Origin: Longispora albida DSM 44784
Lineage (GTDB): Bacteria; Actinomycetota; Actinomycetes; Mycobacteriales; Micromonosporaceae
Length of the DNA: 64,000 nt
Assembly: GCF_000379825.1 (NCBI RefSeq)
Contig: NZ_KB903825.1
Coordinates: forward strand, 604,584-668,583
Direction of reading: 5' to 3'
The notes beneath the pieces were generated by a model. That model saw only the letters and a program-made list of their open reading frames with translations, ran no database searches and was not told where the DNA came from. A program made the translations under genes and the position numbers. Below, in pieces: positions 35,657-43,582 of the stretch. Positions within the stretch are counted from its first letter, which is position 1. Each line of letters starts with the position of its first letter.

Positions 35657-36451
35657 TCAGTCCTCGCGGCCCAGCTCGTAGAAGGCGACGGCGGCCGCCG
35701 CCGCCACGTTCAGCGAGTCCACGTTGCGGCGCATCGGGATCTTCACCGGCACGTCGCTGGCCTCGATCGCGTGCCGGGACAGCCCGGGACCTTCGGCCCC
35801 GAGCAGGATCGCGGTCCGCTCGCCCTTCGCGGCCTGCGCGAGCGGGACAGCCTCGGGAGCAGGGGTCATCGCGAGGATGGTGAACCCGGCCTTGCGCACG
35901 TCGGCCAGCGCCGAGGGCCACGGGTCGAGCGTCGCGTACGGGATCGCGAACACCTCGCCCATGCTCACCCGCACCGACCGCCGGTACAGCGGGTCGGCGC
36001 AGGACGGGGACAGCAGGACGGCGTCGATGCCGAGCGCCGCCGCGCCCCGGAAGATCGCACCCAGGTTCGTGTGGTTGTTGACGTCCTCGAGGATCGCGAC
36101 CCGGGTGGCCGTCTCCAGCAGCTCGGCCGCCGGTACTGGCTCCTTGCGGTGGAAGGACGCCAGCACGCCACGGTGCACGTGGAAGCCGGTGATCGCCTCC
36201 AGCACGGCCTGGTCGGCCGCGTAGACCGGGGCGTCGGTCTCGGGGAGCTGGCCGACCCGCTTGGCGTCGACGAGGAAGGACCTCGGCCGGTACCCGGCGC
36301 GCAGTGCCCGGCGCAACACCAGCTCACCCTCTGCGACGAAGAGCCCGTGCGGCGGCTCGAACGCCGTCCGCAGCGCGACGTCGGTCAGCGCCCGGTAGTC
36401 GGCCAGGCGCGGGTCGTCGGGGTCGGTGATGGTGATGATGCTGTTCGGCAC
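35657..36451 (-). CDS. TrmH/SpoU-family RNA 2'-O-methyltransferase
   Basis: A 264-residue SPOUT enzyme. The N-terminal L30e-like substrate-binding domain (about 1-105) precedes the knot domain. SPOUT motif 1 is NHTNLGAIFRGAAALG (catalytic Arg), motif 2 LLGAEGPGL and motif 3 IPMRRNVDSLNVAAAAAV. I prefer the GTG at 36451 because it gives the usual family start (MPNSIITITDPDDPRLADY); the frame is open further upstream into a repeat. It methylates tRNA or 23S rRNA ribose; the site is not predictable. Shares a transcript with the PucR gene. Confidence 0.87.
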   Translation of the reverse strand: MPNSIITITDPDDPRLADYRALTDVALRTAFEPPHGLFVAEGELVLRRALRAGYRPRSFLVDAKRVGQLPETDAPVYAADQAVLEAITGFHVHRGVLASFHRKEPVPAAELLETATRVAILEDVNNHTNLGAIFRGAAALGIDAVLLSPSCADPLYRRSVRVSMGEVFAIPYATLDPWPSALADVRKAGFTILAMTPAPEAVPLAQAAKGERTAILLGAEGPGLSRHAIEASDVPVKIPMRRNVDSLNVAAAAAVAFYELGRED

Positions 36452-36529
36452 CCCGCCATTGTCGCCGGCCACGGCTACCGTCCGCCGGCGGTACACCTCC
36501 CAGCCTTTGATCTTGATCTCGCCCTTGAT

Positions 36530-36597
36530 CTTGATCTGAGGCAAGGTGGCCCGCTGAGCGGAAATCTGACAAGCAGCTCAGATTTCCGCTCAGCGGG
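36530..36597. repeat. Intergenic palindromic element, copy B
   Basis: A perfect 20-bp inverted repeat (36550-36569 with 36578-36597) and an 8-nt loop. The preceding CTTGATCTGA (36530) and TGGCCCG, and the first 23 bases of the arm including ATCTG-CAAGCA, align gap-free with copy A at 24404-24446. It lies between the SPFH gene stop and the methyltransferase start and may terminate the SPFH transcript. Confidence 0.75.
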
Positions 36598-36603
36598 TCG
36601 GCA

Positions 36604-37611
36604 CTACACGGGCTTATCGGCCTCTTCGATGGCCTTCACTTCTGCGGCGGCGGCTTCCTTGATCGCTTCGATCTCGGCGTCCGGTTCCTCGGTGACCACC
36701 GGAACGGCCGGTGTGCCGCCGCCGGAGCCGTCGCCCGAGAACGCGTTGCCGAGCGCGTCGCCGATCCCGCCCAGGGCCTTGGTCAGCTCGGCCGGCACGA
36801 TCCAGACCTTGTTCGACTGGCCGTTGGCGATCTGCGGCAGGGTCTGGAGGTACTGGTAGGCCAGCAGCTTCGGGTCCGGGTTCGCCGCGTGGATGGCCTC
36901 GAAGACCGTCCGGATGGCCTTGGCCTCACCCTCGGCCCGCAGCATCCGTGACTCCCGGTCACCCTGGGCCCGCAGGACGGCGGCCTGCCGGTCACCCTCG
37001 GCGGTGAGGATCTGGGACTGCTTGACGCCCTCGGCGTTCAGGATCGCGGCCCGGCGGTCCCGCTCGGCGCGCATCTGCTTCTCCATCGAGTCGCGGATGC
37101 TCGGCGGCGGCTCGATGGCCTTGATCTCGACCCGGGTGACCTTGATGCCCCAGCGGCCGGTGGCCTCGTCGAGCACGACGCTCAGGTGCCGGTTGATCTC
37201 GTCCCGGCTGGTGAGGGCCTTCTCCAGGTCGAGGGAGCCGATCACGTTCCGCAGGGTGGTGACGGTCAGCTGCTCGATCGCCTGGAGGAAGCTGGCGATC
37301 TCGTAGGTGGCGCGGCCCGGGTCGATCACCTTGAAGTACAGGACAGTGTCGATCGAGACGACCAGGTTGTCCGAGGTGATCACGGGCTGCGGCGGGAAGC
37401 TGACCACCTGCTCACGCATGTCCACTTTGGCCCGCACGGACTCGATCACCGGGATCAGCAGGTTCAGCCCCGGGGTGAGGGTCCGGTTGTACTTGCCCAG
37501 CCGTTCCACGATGTCGTGCCGCTGCTGCGGCACGATCCGCACCGACCGCATCAGGATCACGACGAGCAGCAGCACGAAGGCCGCCACGATGAGCAGGATG
37601 AGTTGATCCAT
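36604..37611 (-). CDS. SPFH/Band 7 membrane scaffold protein (stomatin/paraslipin-like)
   Basis: A 335-residue protein. One N-terminal membrane helix (LILLIVAAFVLLLVVILM) precedes an SPFH domain (about 25-185: VRIVPQQRHDIVERLGKYNRTLTPGLNLLIPVIE, RTLRNVIGSLDLEKALTSRDEIN). A long Ala/Glu/Arg coiled coil follows (AAILNAEGVKQSQILTAEGDRQAAVLRAQGD) and an acidic tail. SPFH proteins oligomerise into membrane microdomains. Its ATG shares one base with the nfeD stop, the classic NfeD-SPFH pairing. Confidence 0.9.
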   Translation of the reverse strand: MDQLILLIVAAFVLLLVVILMRSVRIVPQQRHDIVERLGKYNRTLTPGLNLLIPVIESVRAKVDMREQVVSFPPQPVITSDNLVVSIDTVLYFKVIDPGRATYEIASFLQAIEQLTVTTLRNVIGSLDLEKALTSRDEINRHLSVVLDEATGRWGIKVTRVEIKAIEPPPSIRDSMEKQMRAERDRRAAILNAEGVKQSQILTAEGDRQAAVLRAQGDRESRMLRAEGEAKAIRTVFEAIHAANPDPKLLAYQYLQTLPQIANGQSNKVWIVPAELTKALGGIGDALGNAFSGDGSGGGTPAVPVVTEEPDAEIEAIKEAAAAEVKAIEEADKPV

Positions 37612-38042
37612 CAGTCCCTCCAGACCAGCGCGGTAGCGCCATCGACCTTCATCACTTGTACTCGTTCGCCCGGCTCGATGATCTGCGTGGCGTCATAGGC
37701 CCGCGCCGTCCAGATCTCCCCGCCGATCTTGATCATTCCCCGCCGGCCGTCCACCGTCTCCAGAACGAGGGCTTCCGAGCCCTCGATCGCCTCGATCCCG
37801 ACCGGGATCGAGCCGGACCTGGCGAGCCGGTGACGGCGCAGCACCGGCCTCAGCAGCATCAGTGACAGCCCCGAGCCAGCGCCGAACACGAGAAGCTGCG
37901 CCCACTCGGGAGCGCCGAGCGCCGCCGCGCCGGCGGCCAGCAGCGCGCCGAACCCGAACATCAGCAGCACGAAGGTCATGGTGAACACCTCGGCGACCGC
38001 GAGCGCGATCCCGAGCACGATCCACACCACAGCGGCTTCCAC
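37611..38042 (-). CDS. NfeD-like membrane protein
   Basis: A 143-residue protein. Three or four membrane helices (VVWIVLGIALAVAEVFTMTFVLLMFGFGALLAAGAAAL, LLVFGAGSGLSLMLL) precede a C-terminal OB-fold (GSEALVLETVDGRRGMIKIGGEIWTARA...IEPGERVQVMKVDGATALV). NfeD proteins work with SPFH partners in membrane organisation. The GTG at 38042 is chosen because it opens the first helix; the ribosome site is weak. Confidence 0.87.
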   Translation of the reverse strand: MEAAVVWIVLGIALAVAEVFTMTFVLLMFGFGALLAAGAAALGAPEWAQLLVFGAGSGLSLMLLRPVLRRHRLARSGSIPVGIEAIEGSEALVLETVDGRRGMIKIGGEIWTARAYDATQIIEPGERVQVMKVDGATALVWRD

Positions 38043-38122
38043 GCCTCGATGGTGACAGGTTTCACGATCCGCTGCGACCCGTCCCGGCCGGGCCACGCCG
38101 GGTGACCGGTTCCACATGAATC

Positions 38123-38164
38123 GTGGGACCCCTCATGCCGTCATAGCGACGTCAGGGGTCCCAC
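38123..38164. repeat. Inverted repeat with TAGCGACGTCAGG core
   Basis: GTGGGACCCCT (38123-38133) and AGGGGTCCCAC (38154-38164) are perfect 11-bp arms; inside, CCGTC and GACG-like bases extend pairing. It lies in the 220-bp divergent gap between nfeD and the C39-like gene. The ATAGCGACGTCAGG core looks like one half of a longer palindrome that I recall from other actinomycetes, so it may belong to a dispersed family. A possible -10 (TAGGGT near 38233) for the plus-strand gene follows. Confidence 0.5.
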
Positions 38165-38262
38165 ACCCTGCCGCGCACCCCGAAAGCCCGCGACTCGGCG
38201 GAGGGTGTGACCGCAACACGCCCAGAAATTGTTAGGGTGCCCATCGGAACTCAGGGAGAAGA

Positions 38263-39477
38263 ATGTTGCACGTCACCCACCCCGACAGCCCTGCCGCCGC
38301 CCGGCAGCGCGCCCAGCGGCGGATCGCGTACCGCAGCTGGGAAGGTGAAGCACTCCGCCCCGGTGAGCACGCCGGCACCGGGTACACGCGTGGCGCCGTC
38401 GTTCTCGCCAGCCCGGCCGGGGCGGTGTCCTACACGGACCCGTTCGTCTCGCACGCCGCGGCGCAGGACTTCGAGTACGCCCACTGGACGACCGAGCCCG
38501 TCACCGTGCCGTTCGCCTTCACGGACCTGATCGCGTCGTGGCAGGTGAAGACGCCGGAGGGTACGTGGGTCGAGATCGCGGTGCAGGTGCACGGCACGGC
38601 CGGCGCGTCGAGCTGGCTGACCCTGGCGCGCTGGGCCGGCGACGACTCCACTGTGCACCCCACGTCGGTACCGGGCCAGCGCGAGGCCACCGGCCGGATC
38701 TCCACCGACGCCTGGCTGGCCGCCGACGGCAACCGCGGCCTGAGTTACCGGCTGCGCGTGACGATGCTCCGCCCGGCCGGCACCGAGCTCTTCCCCACCC
38801 TCACGTACCTGGGCGCGGTCGTGTCGGCGCTGCCCACTCCCGGCGAGCCGAGCCGGCACGCCGGCGTGGTGCGCACCCTGGAGCTTCCCCAGTACTCGCA
38901 GCAGATCCACGCCGGGCAGTACCCGCACTGGGACGGCGGGGGCAACTCGTGGTGCTCGCCGACGTCGACCAGCATGGTCATGCACTACTGGACGGACGGG
39001 CCGTACTCCGACGAGTACGCGTGGGTCGAGCCGCACTACGAGAACAGGCACATCCACCACGCCGTCCGGCACTGTTTCGACTACTCGTACGGCGGGGCCG
39101 GCAACTGGTCGTTCAACACTGCCTACGCGTCCCAGTACGGGCTCAACGCCTTCGTCACCCGGCTGCGTGACCTGACGGAGGCCGAGGCGTTCATCGCGGC
39201 GGGCATCCCGCTCGTCGCGTCGATCCGCGTGATCGAGGGCGAGCTGGACGGGGCCGGGTACACGACGCAGGGCCACATCGTCGTCGTGGCCGGCTTCACC
39301 GAGACCGGCGACGTGGTGTGCCACGACCCGGCGGCGCCGACGCCGGGCGAGGTCCGCCGGGTCTACCGCCGCGACCAGTTCGAGCTGGCGTGGCTGGGGG
39401 CGAGCGGCGGCATCGTCTATGTGATCCACAACCGTTCTGTCCCTTTGCCCCCTCCCCCGGCCGAGGCCAACTGGTAA
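38263..39477 (+). CDS. C39-like cysteine peptidase family protein
   Basis: A 404-residue protein with no clear signal peptide. The N-terminal ~190 residues look beta-rich (galactose-binding-like; IASWQVKTPEGTWVEIAVQVHG). The C-terminal domain has a papain-like pattern: catalytic Cys in NSWCSPTSTSMVMHYW, His in TQGHIVVVAGFTETGDVVCHDPAA. This matches the peptidase C39-like group common in actinobacteria, whose substrates are unknown. ATG at 38263 follows CAGGGAGAAG. The thioredoxin gene starts 10 bp downstream, so the genes are probably cotranscribed. Confidence 0.78.
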   Translation: MLHVTHPDSPAAARQRAQRRIAYRSWEGEALRPGEHAGTGYTRGAVVLASPAGAVSYTDPFVSHAAAQDFEYAHWTTEPVTVPFAFTDLIASWQVKTPEGTWVEIAVQVHGTAGASSWLTLARWAGDDSTVHPTSVPGQREATGRISTDAWLAADGNRGLSYRLRVTMLRPAGTELFPTLTYLGAVVSALPTPGEPSRHAGVVRTLELPQYSQQIHAGQYPHWDGGGNSWCSPTSTSMVMHYWTDGPYSDEYAWVEPHYENRHIHHAVRHCFDYSYGGAGNWSFNTAYASQYGLNAFVTRLRDLTEAEAFIAAGIPLVASIRVIEGELDGAGYTTQGHIVVVAGFTETGDVVCHDPAAPTPGEVRRVYRRDQFELAWLGASGGIVYVIHNRSVPLPPPPAEANW

Positions 39478-39487
39478 GGATGGACGG

Positions 39488-39892
39488 GTGAACCCGGGAG
39501 CGTGGATCGCGGCGGCAGCCCTGCTGGCGGCGGTGCTCGCCGGGCTGGCCTGGCAGAGGGGTAACGGACGGATGCGCGAGACCCGCGGCGACGGGCCGGA
39601 CCTGGCCCATCTGGGCGTGGAGCCGGGCCAGGTCACGCTGCTCCAGTTCTCCTCGGCGTTCTGCACGCCCTGCCGGGCGACGCGCGCGCTGTGCTCGGAC
39701 GTGGCCGGCCGCCTCGACGGCCTCACGCACATCGAGGTCGACGCGGAGAGCAATCTGGACACTGTCCGCGAGCTGAACATCCTCCGCACGCCGACCGTCC
39801 TGATCGTCGACCGCTCGGGGCGGATCGTACGCCGGGCCAGCGGCCAGCCCACCCGCGCTCAGCTCATGGCCGCGGTGTCCGCGCTCCTGTAG
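39488..39892 (+). CDS. Membrane-tethered thioredoxin-like protein
   Basis: A 134-residue protein with a GTG start. An N-terminal helix (WIAAAALLAAVLAGLAW) anchors it; the thioredoxin fold has active site SAFCTPCRATR and cis-Pro loop LRTPTVLIV. Likely an extracytoplasmic or membrane-bound oxidoreductase. A DUF4395 gene follows 43 bp later, a recurrent pairing in actinobacteria. Confidence 0.83.
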   Translation: MNPGAWIAAAALLAAVLAGLAWQRGNGRMRETRGDGPDLAHLGVEPGQVTLLQFSSAFCTPCRATRALCSDVAGRLDGLTHIEVDAESNLDTVRELNILRTPTVLIVDRSGRIVRRASGQPTRAQLMAAVSALL

Positions 39893-39935
39893 GCTCTTGG
39901 CCACGCACCGCAACCCCCCGCGCTAGGGCGTGCTC

Positions 39936-40334
39936 ATGCAGATCGATCCCCGTGGCCCCCGGTTCGCCGCAGCGGTCACCACTGTCGTCTTCGTCCTGAT
40001 CCTGGTCACCGGCTCCGGCTGGCTGGCGCTGGCCCAGGCGGCCGTCTTCGCGCTCGGCACGGCCGGCCAGTCACCGTACGCCATGTTCTTCAAGGCTTTC
40101 GTGCGGCCGCGCCTCGGCCCGCCGTCCGAGATGGAGGACGCGGCGCCCGTCCGCTTCGCGCAGGCCGTCGGCCTGTTCTTCGCCCTGGTCGCCGCCGCTG
40201 GTTACCTCCTGGACCTGCCGGTGGCGGGCATGGTCGCCGCGGCGTTCGCTCTCGTCGCGGCGTTCCTCAACGCGGCTTTCGGGCTGTGCCTGGGCTGCGA
40301 GGTCTTTCTCCTGTACCGGCGGGCGCGCGGCTAG
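39936..40334 (+). CDS. DUF4395 membrane protein
   Basis: A 132-residue protein with four predicted membrane segments (AAAVTTVVFVLILVTGSGWLALAQAAVFALG, AQAVGLFFALVAAAGYLLDL, MVAAAFALVAAFLNAAFGLCLGCEVFLLY). The C-terminal CLGC pair is characteristic and may exchange electrons with the thioredoxin encoded upstream. An in-frame GTG 6 bp earlier is an alternative start. Confidence 0.8.
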   Translation: MQIDPRGPRFAAAVTTVVFVLILVTGSGWLALAQAAVFALGTAGQSPYAMFFKAFVRPRLGPPSEMEDAAPVRFAQAVGLFFALVAAAGYLLDLPVAGMVAAAFALVAAFLNAAFGLCLGCEVFLLYRRARG

Positions 40335-40640
40335 TGAGCGGTCCTGTAAGCGGACATCCCCAGGTCGTTGTACCGCTGAGCCTTGTCGTAGCTGCTCCGT
40401 TCCTGGAGCTGAAGCAGATGTTGGCGTGGGCGACGGCCGGCTCGCGATGGCCGGTGAGGTCCTGGCTCACGCTGATGCGCCCTTGCGGGGTATCGACGGC
40501 CTCGTCGTGCCTCCCGACGCAGACGTACGCGCCCCGGGCCCGTTGAGCAGGATCGCGGCCTGGCCAGCGCGTGCTGGTTGGTGGCGATGAAGTCGGCCAT
40601 CGTCGTCGCCGTGTGGAAGTAGTGGGTCAGCAGAACCTTT
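40335..40640 (-). pseudogene. Frameshifted remnant of a TPR/XRE-type protein C-terminus
   Basis: Read on the minus strand, a continuous protein-like text switches frame at least twice. HYFHTATTMADFIATNQHALA is in one frame, AAILLNGPGA in the second, AYVCVGRHDEAVDTPQGRI in the third, then the first again for SSYDKAQRYNDLGMSAYRTAH and a stop. The TPR-like GRHDEA stretch and its length fit the C-terminal end of actinomycete XRE/TPR regulators. No intact frame or start remains. The switches could in part be chance, so confidence is moderate. Confidence 0.4.
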
Positions 40641-40726
40641 GCAGGCTCGCCGCCGCGTTTCCCGGGAGATGCACGAGACGGGCCTTGCCAGCTTTCCCTG
40701 GTGGGAGCCACGCCGTCTGAGGTGTC

Positions 40727-40754
40727 TTGACGTTTCCTTGACGGCGGGTAGGGT
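40727..40754 (+). promoter_or_regulatory. Promoter of the leader RNA/CBS/transporter operon
   Basis: TTGACG (40727-40732) and TAGGGT (40749-40754) are 16 bp apart. A start about 7-9 nt later would place the conserved leader element (from 40764) at the 5' end of the RNA. Confidence 0.55.
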
Positions 40755-40763
40755 CTGGGCCTG

Positions 40764-40825
40764 GGTGTGCCGGGAAGTCTGGTCGGCTCCCGTATCGCCA
40801 TTTGGGGCGTGCGGGGTGGCTGACC
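40764..40825 (+). ncRNA. Structured 5' leader RNA, candidate riboswitch, copy 1
   Basis: A 24-bp block (40764-40787, beginning GGTGTGCCGGGAAG, ending TGGTCGGC) recurs at 43523 with one change. Within it CCGG and CTGG can pair around GAAGT. GGTCGGC (40781-40787) can pair with GCTGACC (40819-40825), which abuts the GGAGG of the CBS gene. Such pairing could hide or expose the ribosome site. Gene content (ion transporter) and layout resemble cation-responsive nhaA-type leader RNAs as I remember them; this family assignment is not verified. Confidence 0.5.
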
Positions 40826-40838
40826 GGAGGTGTGTGCG

Positions 40839-41291
40839 ATGCACGCCAGTGATCTCATGCGGGTGTACCCGGTGGTGGAACGTTCCACCCCTGCGGTGGA
40901 GGCCGCGCGTCTTCTGGCAGGGCAGAACCTGCCGGGCTTGATCGTGGTCGACGAGCAGCTGCGGCCGAGCACGATCCTTCCGGGCACACAGGTGCTGCGG
41001 CTGGCGGTACCGTCCTACATCCAGGACGATCCGGCCCTCGCCCGTGCGGTTGATGAGGAGCACGCGGATGTGTTCCTCGCCGAACTGGGCGACCGGACGG
41101 TGGCCGAGTGCCTGCCCGAGCAGCCGAAAGAACTCCCTGTCGTGGATGGCGACGCCACGGTGCTGGAGGTCGCGGCGCTCATGGCCCGGTCCCGCAGCCC
41201 CCTCGTCGCGGTGGTCGACGACGCCGGGGTGCTCGCCGGCGCGGTGACACTCGACGGGCTTCTCGACAGGCTGCTGGGTGACGGGCCGTGA
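40839..41291 (+). CDS. CBS-domain protein
   Basis: A 150-residue protein, essentially one CBS pair (Bateman module): HASDLMRVYPVVERSTPAVEAARLLAGQNLPGLIVVDEQ...DRTVAECLPEQPKELPVVDGDATVLEVAALMARSRSPLVAVVDDAGVLAGAVTLDGLLDRLL. Bateman modules bind adenosine nucleotides and gate transporters. GGAGG lies 8 nt before the ATG at 40839. Its TGA overlaps the GTG of the transporter gene (GTGA), so it probably regulates that transporter. Confidence 0.85.
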   Translation: MHASDLMRVYPVVERSTPAVEAARLLAGQNLPGLIVVDEQLRPSTILPGTQVLRLAVPSYIQDDPALARAVDEEHADVFLAELGDRTVAECLPEQPKELPVVDGDATVLEVAALMARSRSPLVAVVDDAGVLAGAVTLDGLLDRLLGDGP

Positions 41292-42580
41292 CGGCCGCTG
41301 GCTGGCTGGCGGTGGCGATATTCGCCGCTTCCTACGTGCTGATCATGACGGAGTGGGTGCACCGCCTCGCCGCGGCCCTGGGTGGTGCGGCGGTGATGCT
41401 GGCGCTGGGGGTGACCAACGGTGAGAAGGCGTTCTTCTCGCCGGAGACGGGCATCGCCTGGGATGTGATCTTCCTGCTGCTGGGGATGATGCTCATCGTC
41501 GCGGTCGTCAAACGCACCGGAGTGTTCGAGTACCTGGCGATCTGGGCGGCGAAGAAAGCGAAGGGCCGGCCGTTCCGGGTGATGGTGATCCTGGTCCTCG
41601 TCACCGCCGTCGCCTCAGCCGCACTCGACAACGTGACGACGATTCTTCTGATCGCACCCGTCACGTTCCTGGTCTGTGACCGGCTGGCGGTGCCGGTCGC
41701 GCCGTTCCTGATCGCTGAGGTGATGGCGTCGAACATCGGCGGGACGGCCACGCTGATCGGGGACCCGCCGAACATCATCATCGCCTCGCGTGCCGGGTTG
41801 TCGTTCAACGACTTCCTCGTGCACCTGGCCCCGTTCGTGATCGTGCTCCTCGGGGTGTTCGTCGCCGTGTGCTGGTGGCTGTTCGGCCGCAAGCTGCGCT
41901 ACGACCCTGATCGGGCGGCGCAGGTGATGAAGCTGAAGGAACGCGGGACGATCCGCGACCGGCGCCTGCTCATCGTCTCCGGCGTTGTCCTGACGGCGGT
42001 ACTGGCCGCGTTCAGCCTGCACAGCGTCCTGCACCTGGAACCCGCGGTCGTCGCGATCGTCGGCGGCCTGCTGCTCCTCGGCGCGTCACGCCTGGACGCG
42101 GGTGATGTGGTCCGGGATGTCGAGTGGCCGACCCTCGCATTCTTCGCCGGCCTGTTCGTGATGGTCGGCGGCCTGGTCTCCACCGGCGTGATCGGCCAGG
42201 TGTCAGAAGCCGCGGCAGGGGCAGTGGAGGGCAGGCCGTTGCCGGCGACGATGGTGCTGCTGTGGGGCTCGGCCGGGCTGTCCGCGATCGTGGACAACAT
42301 CCCATACGTCGCCACGATGGCCCCCATCGTCGCGACCCTCGCGGCCACCCCCGGCACGGGCGGGCAGGTGCTGTGGTGGGCACTGGCCCTGGGCGCGGAC
42401 CTGGGCGGTAACGCCACCGCGATCGGCGCGTCCGCCAACGTCGTCGCGCTGGGCCTGGCGGAGAAGGCCGGCCGGCGGATCGGCTTCTGGGAATTCACCC
42501 GCTCAGGGCTCATCGTCACCGTCATCACCCTGTTGCTGGCCACCCCCTATCTGTGGCTGCGGTACTTCGTCCTGGCCTAG
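41288..42580 (+). CDS. ArsB/NhaD-family ion transporter
   Basis: A 430-residue membrane protein with about eleven hydrophobic segments. Family motifs are ASAALDNVTTILLIAPVTF and ASNIGGTATLIGDPPNIIIASRAG in the first half, repeated as SAIVDNIPYVATMAPIV and GADLGGNATAIGASANVVALG in the second half. These are the inverted-repeat signatures of ArsB/NhaD/P-protein transporters. Sodium/proton antiport or another ion is possible; arsenite efflux is less likely since no ars genes are near. It is translated together with the CBS protein and sits under the candidate leader RNA. Confidence 0.87.
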   Translation: MTAAGWLAVAIFAASYVLIMTEWVHRLAAALGGAAVMLALGVTNGEKAFFSPETGIAWDVIFLLLGMMLIVAVVKRTGVFEYLAIWAAKKAKGRPFRVMVILVLVTAVASAALDNVTTILLIAPVTFLVCDRLAVPVAPFLIAEVMASNIGGTATLIGDPPNIIIASRAGLSFNDFLVHLAPFVIVLLGVFVAVCWWLFGRKLRYDPDRAAQVMKLKERGTIRDRRLLIVSGVVLTAVLAAFSLHSVLHLEPAVVAIVGGLLLLGASRLDAGDVVRDVEWPTLAFFAGLFVMVGGLVSTGVIGQVSEAAAGAVEGRPLPATMVLLWGSAGLSAIVDNIPYVATMAPIVATLAATPGTGGQVLWWALALGADLGGNATAIGASANVVALGLAEKAGRRIGFWEFTRSGLIVTVITLLLATPYLWLRYFVLA

Positions 42581-42614
42581 AAGCACCATCCGCCGATCCA
42601 CGGGGGAAACCGTC

Positions 42615-43088
42615 ATGCTGTTTCGGCAGTTGCGCATCCGGATCGTCCGCATGTCCGGCGCCACCATCCTGGTGGCCTCCGGCAAACTCGACCACACCAC
42701 CGCCGCGAAGCTGGTCACCGAACTCGACGCGGTCGCAGCACCCCTGGTGGGGAGGCTGATCCTCGACCTCGGCGAGGTCTACGACACGGACCTCGCCGGC
42801 CTCGGCGCCATCGCACACGCCGCCCGCGTCGCCCGCGCCCACGACCGGACGGTGCACCTAGTCCGGCTACAGCCCCACGTCCTGCGCCGGCTGCGCACCG
42901 CCGGGCTGGAGGAGGCGTTCTGCGTGCACGAGCACTTCACCGACGCCCTCGCCGGGCACGAGACCGGCGAACCCAGCCAGCCCCTGGGAGGCAGCGTGCT
43001 GCCCTCGATCGAACCTCCCGGACCAGCCAACCGGGCATCGGGGCACGAGCCCGGCGACGAGGGCCACGCAGCCGTCACGCAGCTGTGA
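42615..43088 (+). CDS. STAS-domain protein lacking the phosphorylatable Ser
   Basis: A 157-residue protein. Residues 1-110 are a STAS domain (RIVRMSGATILVASGKLDHTTAAKLVTELDAV...GRLILDLGEVYDTDLAGLGAIAHAARVARAHDRTVHLV). The position usually holding Asp-Ser in anti-sigma antagonists reads DLAGLG here, so control by an anti-sigma kinase seems unlikely. The C-terminal 45 residues are a Pro/Gly-rich tail. It follows the transporter gene by 34 bp and is probably the third gene of the operon. A decayed copy lies just downstream. Confidence 0.78.
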   Translation: MLFRQLRIRIVRMSGATILVASGKLDHTTAAKLVTELDAVAAPLVGRLILDLGEVYDTDLAGLGAIAHAARVARAHDRTVHLVRLQPHVLRRLRTAGLEEAFCVHEHFTDALAGHETGEPSQPLGGSVLPSIEPPGPANRASGHEPGDEGHAAVTQL

Positions 43089-43153
43089 CCTGCGGAAAGG
43101 GGCCGATCGGCGGATCGGTGTCTGGCGGTTTACCTGGCTGGGGAGTCTGACGG

Positions 43154-43428
43154 TGTCACACAGCCTGCGTGTCCGGGCGATCCGGATGCCCGGCGCCACG
43201 ATCATGGTGCTGTCCGGACCGCCCATGCCCAGGACCGCCCCGTGCGTCTCGTGCAGACCCAGCCGCAGGTCTACCGCACCCTGGTCACCACTGGCCTGCG
43301 CGGCGGATTCGTGCTGCACGAACACCTGACCGGCGCCCTCGGCGGCCCCGAGCAGCATGACCCGGACGCCGGCATCCCGGAACCTCGCCGTACCGCCGGA
43401 CGGGCCGGTCTGGTAGCCGTGGCCTGAA
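43154..43428 (+). pseudogene. Decayed tandem copy of the STAS gene with internal deletion
   Basis: A GTG at 43154 begins VSHSLRVRAIRMPGATIMVLSG, which aligns with the start of the intact STAS protein. About 49 residues of the centre are missing. The text resumes in another frame as AHAQDRPVRLVQTQPQVYRTL and GGFVLHEHLTGALGG, ending at a TGA near 43426-43428. The homologous pieces of the intact protein are RAHDRTVHLVRLQPHVLRRL and VHEHFTDALAG. An internal deletion with a frame change after tandem duplication is the simplest reading. Confidence 0.7.
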
Positions 43429-43522
43429 CCGCGACAGGCCCCATGCCCGCCCCGGCTCAGCGGGGCTGGTTCCCCGAGCGCCGACCGCATTCACGGGGGA
43501 GTCCGGGGGCAGCCTGAGCGAA

Positions 43523-43582
43523 GGTGTGCCGGGAAGCCTGGTCGGCGGTGTTGTCCCCCGCTGCGGGAAGGACCCGGCCGAC
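43523..43582 (+). ncRNA. Orphan second copy of the leader RNA element
   Basis: Bases 43523-43546 match 40764-40787 except for one position. As in copy 1, the end of the block (GTCGGC, 43541-43546) can pair with a downstream segment, here GCCGAC (43577-43582), while the sequence between differs. No plus-strand gene follows within 780 bp, so any controlled gene has been lost. Confidence 0.45.

Noticed and set aside
40764-43546. 24-bp direct repeats as attachment sites of an integrated element
   Set aside because: No integrase, excisionase or transfer gene lies between them, and both copies have a downstream pairing partner, which fits an RNA element better. Not fully excluded.
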